Below, one piece after another: positions 58,105 to 64,000 of a stretch of DNA of 64,000 nt. The stretch is from Elymus sibiricus. Its lineage: Eukaryota; Streptophyta; Magnoliopsida; Poales; Poaceae. Each line of letters opens with the position of its first letter. Position 1 is the first letter of the stretch. The position numbers were made by a program, and so were the translations under genes. Location of the stretch: NCBI GenBank assembly GCA_039707655.1, contig CM077667.1, positions 541,488,222-541,552,221 of the forward strand. The letters are read 5' to 3'. Under the pieces are notes generated by a model. That model was given only the letters and a program-made list of their open reading frames with translations. It did not search any database and was not told the origin of the DNA.

Positions 58105-58609
58105 AAAGATGAGACATCGAGCTGTTTTGACCACACAGCGGGACCTATCTGGGCCACCAATGTCAGGATTAAATCTGGAAGATCTTGCATAGGGGCTCCC
58201 AAGTGGGTGAACAAGATACATGATGTTTACTCCGGTCCATGCCCTCTCGAAGAGATAAAACCCTACGTCCTCCTTCTGTTATATTGATTGTGTTGGAGTA
58301 CAAACTACATGATGATCTGTCTCGAGATCGTATGTGAATAATTCTAACTTATCCCTACGGACTAACCCCTTGGCTTATATGGGGACTAAGGGTACCTAGG
58401 GTTACATGTAGGTCGGTTACATCTAGGGGTAAGCCTACCGATGATTCGATCATGTCTTGAAGTGTGCGCCAAGTCTTTGGAGGATTCCATGTTGAGTATG
58501 CTGGGGATCTAGGTTAACAAGGCCCATTCTTCAGTTATATGGGGGTCTCCGGCCCGCCCGGGAGTGGTAGGCCGACGTGGATAACACCCCCTAGTCAATG
58601 ACACCGTCA
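58105..58609 (-). repeat. Element F: primer-binding region and 5' LTR
   Basis: 58161-58609 starts tgtcaggatt and ends gacaccgtca, with an internal taaaaccctacgtcctcc stretch like other Gypsy LTRs here. Directly left of it the minus strand reads ttggtggcccagatagg, the primer-binding position. 58105-58160 is the only other part of F on this side. The next 5 bp, ccagc, may be the TSD. Confidence 0.7.
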
Positions 58610-59136
58610 CCAGCCCAAGTAACAGAAGTTCTCTCTTCATTTTTTAATAAATCAGACATGATTTTGGAATTTCAGAAAATACTGGCAAAATTCAAAAAAT
58701 AATAGAAAATAAATCATATGGAGAAAAAATTTATATGAAAAATTATCAGAAAAATTCAAAGAATTGTTGGTGCCATTTGCATGCATTTTTGACTAAAATA
58801 ACCTTACTGTGTAGGAAAATCATGTTTCGGGCAAATTTGATAATTAGTTTTGGTGTTGGAATTTGATGGTCATAAATTTTTATTATAATAACATTAAATG
58901 GATAGCATCGTCATAGATATAATAACATTAAATGGATACCATCCTCGTAGATATAGACAGAAATAATAAAATTAAATATTTACCATATGAAATTAAGGAA
59001 AATGATACGGTCTAGGTTTTTTATATTTAAGTGAACCAAGACTAAATGTTCTTTAGCTACAAATCTATAAGATAACATCATGTATGCATCTCGACACCCA
59101 AACAGAAACGAGAATCAGAAGTTTGAGCCTGACCTT
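58610..59136. other. AT-rich low-copy sequence upstream of the paralogous exon
   Basis: No gene. From about 58866 it matches the sequence upstream of the defensin-like gene (62205-62467), including gaaccaagactaaatgttct and ctataagataacatcatg, so the promoter was duplicated with the exon. Confidence 0.7.
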
Positions 59137-59203
59137 ATGGAGGGGAATGGTATTCTTCTTTTCCTTGTGGTGCTTGTCCTGCTAGGAGATTCAACTTATG
59201 CTC
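59137..59203 (+). pseudogene. Exon 1 of a defensin-like gene, second exon missing
   Basis: ATG 59137 codes for a signal peptide (MEGNGILLFLVVLVLLGDS) with the same exon end and donor (gctc|gtaaga) as the gene at 62468. The shared sequence continues through the intron, is split by a LINE at 59254, resumes at 60387 and ends near 60440, where the paralogue goes on to its acceptor and exon 2. No exon 2 was found, so this is a gene fragment. Confidence 0.75.
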
Positions 59204-59253
59204 GTAAGAAATCAATCTCCATGTCCCTATATATGTGTCTCTCATAGTCTTAT

Positions 59254-60386
59254 ACGTGGGGTCCAAATCCATTTCTCAAGTTCATTGGAAACCCGGTGAT
59301 TCACATTTTTTATATGGTGTTATGAAGGCCAATGAATTCTTTTTTCAATTTGGTACTTTCTTAGTTAGGGATGGTTCCTAGGTTCAATTCTGGAAAGATA
59401 CCTGGCTAGGCGCCACACCAATTATGGTGCAGTATTCTAGCTTGAATAGGATTTCCATGCATAAATTTGTCACGATTCAACAAGTTTTGGGACAAGAAAA
59501 TACCAATATTTCTTTTCATAGGGATCTCTTTGGCCCTTGCCTGGCAGCATGGAATGAATTACTCTCTCGTCAGGAGGACATTCAACTGACAGGTGAACCG
59601 GACAAGTTTCGATGGATTCTGCATCAGAATGACAGTTTCTCAGTCAAGTCCTTGTACGATGCAATGGGTCATAGTGACATCCCCATTGATAACAAAAAAT
59701 TGTGAAAGCTAAAAATATCTCTAAGAGTGAAGATAGTACTCTAGTTTTTAAGGAGAGGGATCATCTTAACTAGAGATAACCTGACACGACGTAACATGCA
59801 AGGTTGTAAGACATGTGTCTTTTGCCAACATTACGAGTCTATTAAACACTTATTTTTTGAGTGTAACTTCGTTCGTGTGGTATGGGCCATAGTTCATGTA
59901 GCTTCAAATCTATATCCCCCATGTAGTGCACGTAACATGTTCGGCAATTGGTTGCGGGGTATTAAAAACCAATTTTCTTCATATATTCTTGTGGGAGCAG
60001 CTGCCTTAAGCTGGGCATTGTGGCTTACCAGAAATGATGTGGATTTTAATAATAAATGTGTTTCTTCTCTTGTGCAGGTTATTCATGCATGTACGTGATG
60101 ACTCCGTGCTTGGTCTATCCTGAAGAGGCCTGAGGATATATAGAGACTTTTTTATGATGACGTCTACACGGGTGGAGCGTACGGCCAGAGAGGTTTTCTC
60201 CACGGATGGCAGTGTAGTCTGCGGATAGGATTTGCCCCACCCTAGGCTTGATTGATTTATTTTGCTGTAAAACTGTTTATTTTTTGGTTGTTTTGACTTG
60301 TTGGCTGTGTGCATCATGTTATGCACAGGCGGCATTATTCGATGCGGTTGTATCATCTTGATAAATAATGTCCTTTATCGAAAAAA
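59254..60386 (+). mobile_element. 5'-truncated LINE with zf-RVT region
   Basis: One plus-strand frame codes for the 3' part of a plant LINE ORF2: FWKDTWLGATP, then the zinc-binding zf-RVT region with CKTCVFCQHYESIKHLFFEC, then NWLRGIKNQ and ALWLTRND. Stops occur at Trp positions (TGA at 59703-59705 and TAG downstream). It ends in a short A run and is flanked by the 10-bp duplication atagtcttat (59244-59253 and 60387-60396). Confidence 0.88.
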
Positions 60387-60396
60387 ATAGTCTTAT

Positions 60397-61845
60397 CCCT
60401 CCAGACGGAGTACAACTGCACAAGTTTCTTAGTTTGGATTTGGCTCCTGCAGACCATCCGCCATGCACACAGCGTCTCCGAGATCCAGCAACAGGAAACT
60501 GTTAAGATCAGATCAAAGGGCTAAGCTACAGTAAAGAAAAAGAATCAACATCACTCGAGCTCGGCCGGAGCTTGTGGGCGTACCTCTCGACCGGATCTAG
60601 TATAATCCATCTCCGACCATCTCCGTCGCCGCCATAGTTCGAATCCCTTCCGCGAGCGGTGCTCACACCCGATATGTAAAAAAACAACGTCGTGTCATGC
60701 CGTTTCCTGTCGGTGTACGGTAGACAGGACAACCTGTGCCATTTTATCATTCTGTAGGGACGGAACATTTTTTGGATTACAGTCACACCGCCGTTCGACT
60801 CCGTTGGAGTACAACACTGTATGCGAATTGTTCCAAGCTGGTATCCTCGACTGTATTTCCATAACCAATAAATGCGATCCTACACAGCTCGATGTTCAAT
60901 TGGTCCACGAAGCGGGAGCGCACGAGCTCGTCCGCTCTATGGCCGCTCTCCTTGGGGTCTGCTCCTATTTGACATCGTCTACACTGTTCATCTCGTGGCC
61001 AAGGCTTGGTGGGTTTCAGAGCGGTTTCTTCCCACGCATTCACAGCTGTCCCTCGCCACCATCCAGAGGTGGACGAGAATTGAATAGTGCTCTTATCTGA
61101 AGATTTAATTTTAGTGTATAACTGACTCTATTTTATTTTGGCATACTACGGATCAGCCATGGACCGGTAGAACACATGTTCGTGTAAATAGTTTCTGGAC
61201 TTGAGACATGAACATAGAAGGTACAAGTTGATGGAACAAGAGTTCCTGAAACACGAGCATAAATAGTGGGGTCAACAAAAATTAAATCCCAATGCGCCAA
61301 TTTACACTGTCAGCAGCAATATGTTCATAAGAATCTGGATCTAAAGATTTCCTGAACCAAGAAGCAAGAGTTGTTTCCAAATTTCAAAATTTACTAGGTG
61401 TTGCCGCACATGATTTATGTTTGTGCGCCGGACGCCAGCTGCTGAAATTCGCATCCAGGCACACATCCACATGAAAACTGGAGCCGGTATGGACGCCTCT
61501 GATATGGGGTACCATGTAGGACGCGCTAGGAAAAACCGCTCTCCATTTATGTCCCTAACGCGTTGGCAGTAGTTTCTGGACGATGGCGTGCGTGGATGTA
61601 CAACACTAAAGGCGTTCGTCCAGGATGCACGCCGCTAGAAGATAATTATTTGTAGCGTTCGTTCAGGATGCACTAGTGCACCACCCTTTGATGTTGTGTT
61701 GTAAGGTATCAGCATGGGCGTGAATATTTACCCAATTTGTAGGGTATGTTAATAATTTTATGCATATGTGAAACATGGGTACCCACATTATACCCTATCC
61801 ACTGACATCCTTAATCTCTTAGAGGATTAAACTATTCTTCTTTGC
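60397..61845. other. Unassigned low-copy sequence
   Basis: 60397-60440 is the end of the duplicated intron. 60441-61100 is more GC-rich with open frames on both strands (60783-61043 minus, 60872-61087 plus) that match nothing I know. 61700-61800 has gggtacccaca and ataccctatcc motifs like 39133-39345. No gene is supported. Confidence 0.5.
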
Positions 61846-62257
61846 CATCCTGAATATATATAGATATACATAATAACTTTAATAGGTAACCATCGTCCCA
61901 AATATAGATAGATATAATAGCATTAAATGGATACGATCGTATAGATAGAACCAAATATTTATAAATTAAGGACAATGATGTGGTAATATATTTTTCATTA
62001 TAATAACGTTAAATGAATAGCATCGTCATAGATATAATAACTTTAAATTGACATCCTGAATATAGATAGACATAATAACTTTAATAGGATACCATCGTCC
62101 CAAATATAGATAGATATATTAGAATTAAATGGATACGATCTTATAGATAGAAACATATATTTATAAAATTAAGGACAATGATGTGGTCATATATTTTTCA
62201 TTATAATAACTTTAAATGGATACCATCCTGGTACATATAGACAGATATAATAGAATT
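61846..62257. repeat. AT-rich tandem repeat, 206-bp period
   Basis: catcctgaatata occurs at 61846 and 62052, and the following about 200 bp are repeated with few changes. Each unit is built of shorter related pieces (atagatagatataat, ttaaatggatac, ccatcgtcccaaa). It lies directly upstream of the defensin-like gene. Confidence 0.85.
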
Positions 62258-62467
62258 AAAGGGATACCGTCCTGGTAGATATAGACAGATATAATAAAAT
62301 TAAATGGTTGCCATATGAAATTAAGGAAAATCATATTGCCTGATATTTTTTTATATTTGAGTGAACCAAGACTAAATGTTCTCTAGCTACAAATCTATAA
62401 GATAACATCATGTATGCATCTCTGACACCCAAAAAGAAACGAGAATCAGAAGTTTAAGCCTGACCTT

Positions 62468-62822
62468 ATGGAGGGGAAAGCTATTCTTGTTTGCCTTGTG
62501 GTGCTTGTCCTGCTAGGAGATTCAACTTATGCTCGTAAGAAATCAATCTCCATGTCCCTATATATGTGTCTCTTATAGTCTTATCCCTCCAAGCGGAATA
62601 CAACTGTACAAGTTTCTTAGTTTGGATTTCTCTTATTCATGTATGTTCTTGTCCACAGGGTGCTATGAAAAGCGTGCTTACTGGATACCTTTGTATTGTC
62701 TAGATGAAAATTTTTGCCAGGACAAATGCGTGAAGAAGTCCGGAAAGCTCGTGAAAGGTTCTTATTGTAAAATGACAGGATTTTTCATAGTCTCTTGTTT
62801 ATGTTTGCTCTGTGATCCGTGA
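62468..62822 (+). CDS. Defensin-like cysteine-rich secreted peptide, two exons
   Basis: Exon 1 (62468-62534) codes for a signal peptide, MEGKAILVCLVVLVLLGDS then TYA. The donor is gctc|gtaaga and the acceptor gtccacag|ggtgc, with intron 62535-62658 in phase 1. Exon 2 (62659-62822) ends in TGA and gives 76 residues in all. The mature part of about 54 residues has eight Cys with spacing C-11-C-5-C-3-C-12-C-9-C-1-C-2-C. CxxxC and CxC in this order are the mark of the cysteine-stabilised alpha-beta fold of plant defensins. The hydrophobic stretch GFFIVSCLCLLC is unusual for a defensin. A TATA-like ctataagata is at 62395 and aataaaa near 62885 may be a polyadenylation signal. It probably acts outside the cell; its target is unknown. 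Confidence 0.72.
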
Positions 62823-64000
62823 GACCGTGACTATATTGAGTTGGACTTTGCGATCATTTCAACTGATGAAAAATGATGTCCAGTAATAAAAAAATATGGT
62901 GACATGCATGCCATATTCTATTTGATATTTTTTTGCCGTTTTTAATCTTATATTTGATAATTCATGTTTGCGTCGCAAGGAGTTTCCCAACCAATACAAC
63001 ACGAACGAACCAAGTGTATTGCACTGGCACTGGCACTACGCAACTGCCACATGAAGTGAATCTTTGGTGGGCCAAGTCCACCGCACCATTGTCGTCGTGC
63101 TGCGTTGCTCGTCGACCTACTCGCTGCCATCGGCATGACGCAACCTTTCTGTAACCAGGACGCTCCGTCAATATCGCGTCGTCGTTCCACTTGTCCCCTT
63201 TGCCTAGGCCACCACCTCTGTCAGGTCGTTGCCAGGGCTCATCCCTCTGAAATCTGAACCTTTTCATATCTCCGCGCAAGTGAACCCTAATTAGCTCCAA
63301 GTGGGAGGGATAATTTTAGCACCTCATAGTTGGAAATAGAAGTATTGAGTGTGAACCACCTATGAGAAAATATATAGGTTTCTTATTACCTCATGTTAAG
63401 TATGTCACTTGCCGAACCTTCTATGGACTCGTACTATCTCTTATTTACTAATTGGAGGCACCTTTCAAGCGATCTTATTAATCCACATCATTAGAATTAA
63501 TTATACCATTAGATTACAGAATTTAAGGCCACGATATAAAAGGAAAAGTGGCATAACAGGGATTGTCCTATTCCATACGAAAACCATCAGCCACGTCCAC
63601 CGTTAAAAAACAAAGAAACGTTCACACATAAAAACTCCATCAGGGCTGAAAAAATTATTTCATCCGATTCAATCTATGTGTTTTTCAAGTGCAGCTATCG
63701 GATGAAGTACAGAGTCCTCACGATTTATCCCACATGTATGCCCCTTTGCAAAATGCATCAAAAAAATTACTTCTCCTTCTCCCCATCTCTCTCCACGGAT
63801 GTTTGGCCAAATTGGCATGTCATCGAGCAAGCCCTAGCACCGCTCTTCCTCATTTATCTCTCCAGGTCATATTTTGATACCATCCTCGACTTCCAAGTTC
63901 CATGCATGCTGAAATCCATCTAGGAGAAAACGAATCAATTCAGGTATCCCTCCCCTCCAACCTCTAGATCTTCTCCTATTCCAACTTATGCAACTCAGGA
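62823..64000. other. Low-copy sequence without recognised gene
   Basis: 3' flank of the defensin-like gene, then unassigned sequence with short open frames on both strands (for example 63678-63923). None matches a family I know. Confidence 0.5.

Larger units (their letters stand above)
40496..58609 (-). mobile_element. Remnants of Gypsy element F (host of D and CACTA B)
   Basis: Only 40501-40541 and 58105-58609 of this span belong to F; 40542-58104 is CACTA B, and 40496-40500 (gcggg) is the D target duplication. The right part has a primer-binding region and a 449-bp LTR in minus orientation. 40501-40541 is too short to identify by content and is assigned to F only because CACTA B joins it to 58105 with a shared aaa. 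Confidence 0.6.

Noticed and set aside
60783..61100. Possible gene on either strand in GC-rich low-copy DNA
   Set aside because: Both strands are open but no domain, start context or splice pattern supports a gene.

Overview
The window looks like intergenic DNA from a large grass genome, most likely Triticeae (wheat, barley, Aegilops or a relative). The evidence is layers of nested LTR retrotransposons, two large CACTA transposons, a non-coding large retrotransposon derivative (LARD) of the Sukkula type, and one small plant-type cysteine-rich gene at the right edge. No rRNA, tRNA or CRISPR was seen. Family names are from memory and tentative; lineage calls rest on motifs, primer-binding sites, LTR ends and target-site duplications (TSDs) read from the sequence.

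Layout: 1-8119, minus-strand Gypsy element of the Tat type (element 1, left end outside the window), inserted in the 5' LTR of a LARD (8125-16094, 3.9-kb 3' LTR, 3.5-kb non-coding interior). The LARD is inserted in CACTA copy A (16095-33931). CACTA A is also split by a complete non-autonomous Tat-type Gypsy element (element 2, 21592-30693, TSD gccac). CACTA A ends inside an LTR of an Athila-like family (E, 33932-35078), which cuts off the 3' part of another Athila-like element (D, 35079-40495). D lies in a minus-strand Gypsy element (F), of which 40501-40541 and 58105-58609 survive. F is also split by a complete 17.6-kb CACTA (copy B, 40542-58104, TSD aaa). 58610-64000 is low-copy sequence with a defensin-like gene (62468-62822), a paralogous exon (59137-59203), and a 5'-truncated LINE (59254-60386).

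The CACTA elements carry a TNP2-type transposase gene (minus strand, starting near the right end), a second gene (Transposase_24 region joined to a Ulp1-type protease region), and in copy B a small two-exon coiled-coil/membrane protein gene. Clusters of palindromic repeats sit directly upstream of the TATA boxes of both large genes, so the element ends and the internal promoter share one arrangement. Copy B holds a 5.79-kb internal tandem duplication that puts the second gene's promoter in front of an N-terminally cut transposase. All transposase copies carry stop codons, mostly from C-to-T or G-to-A changes.

The observations most worth following up are: the four LARD hairpins with a constant 26-nt loop and covarying stems; the multi-exon gene antisense to gag in element 2; the promoter switch created by the CACTA B duplication; the small CACTA membrane-protein gene; the skewed LTR differences in element 2; and the defensin-like gene with its LINE-split paralogue.
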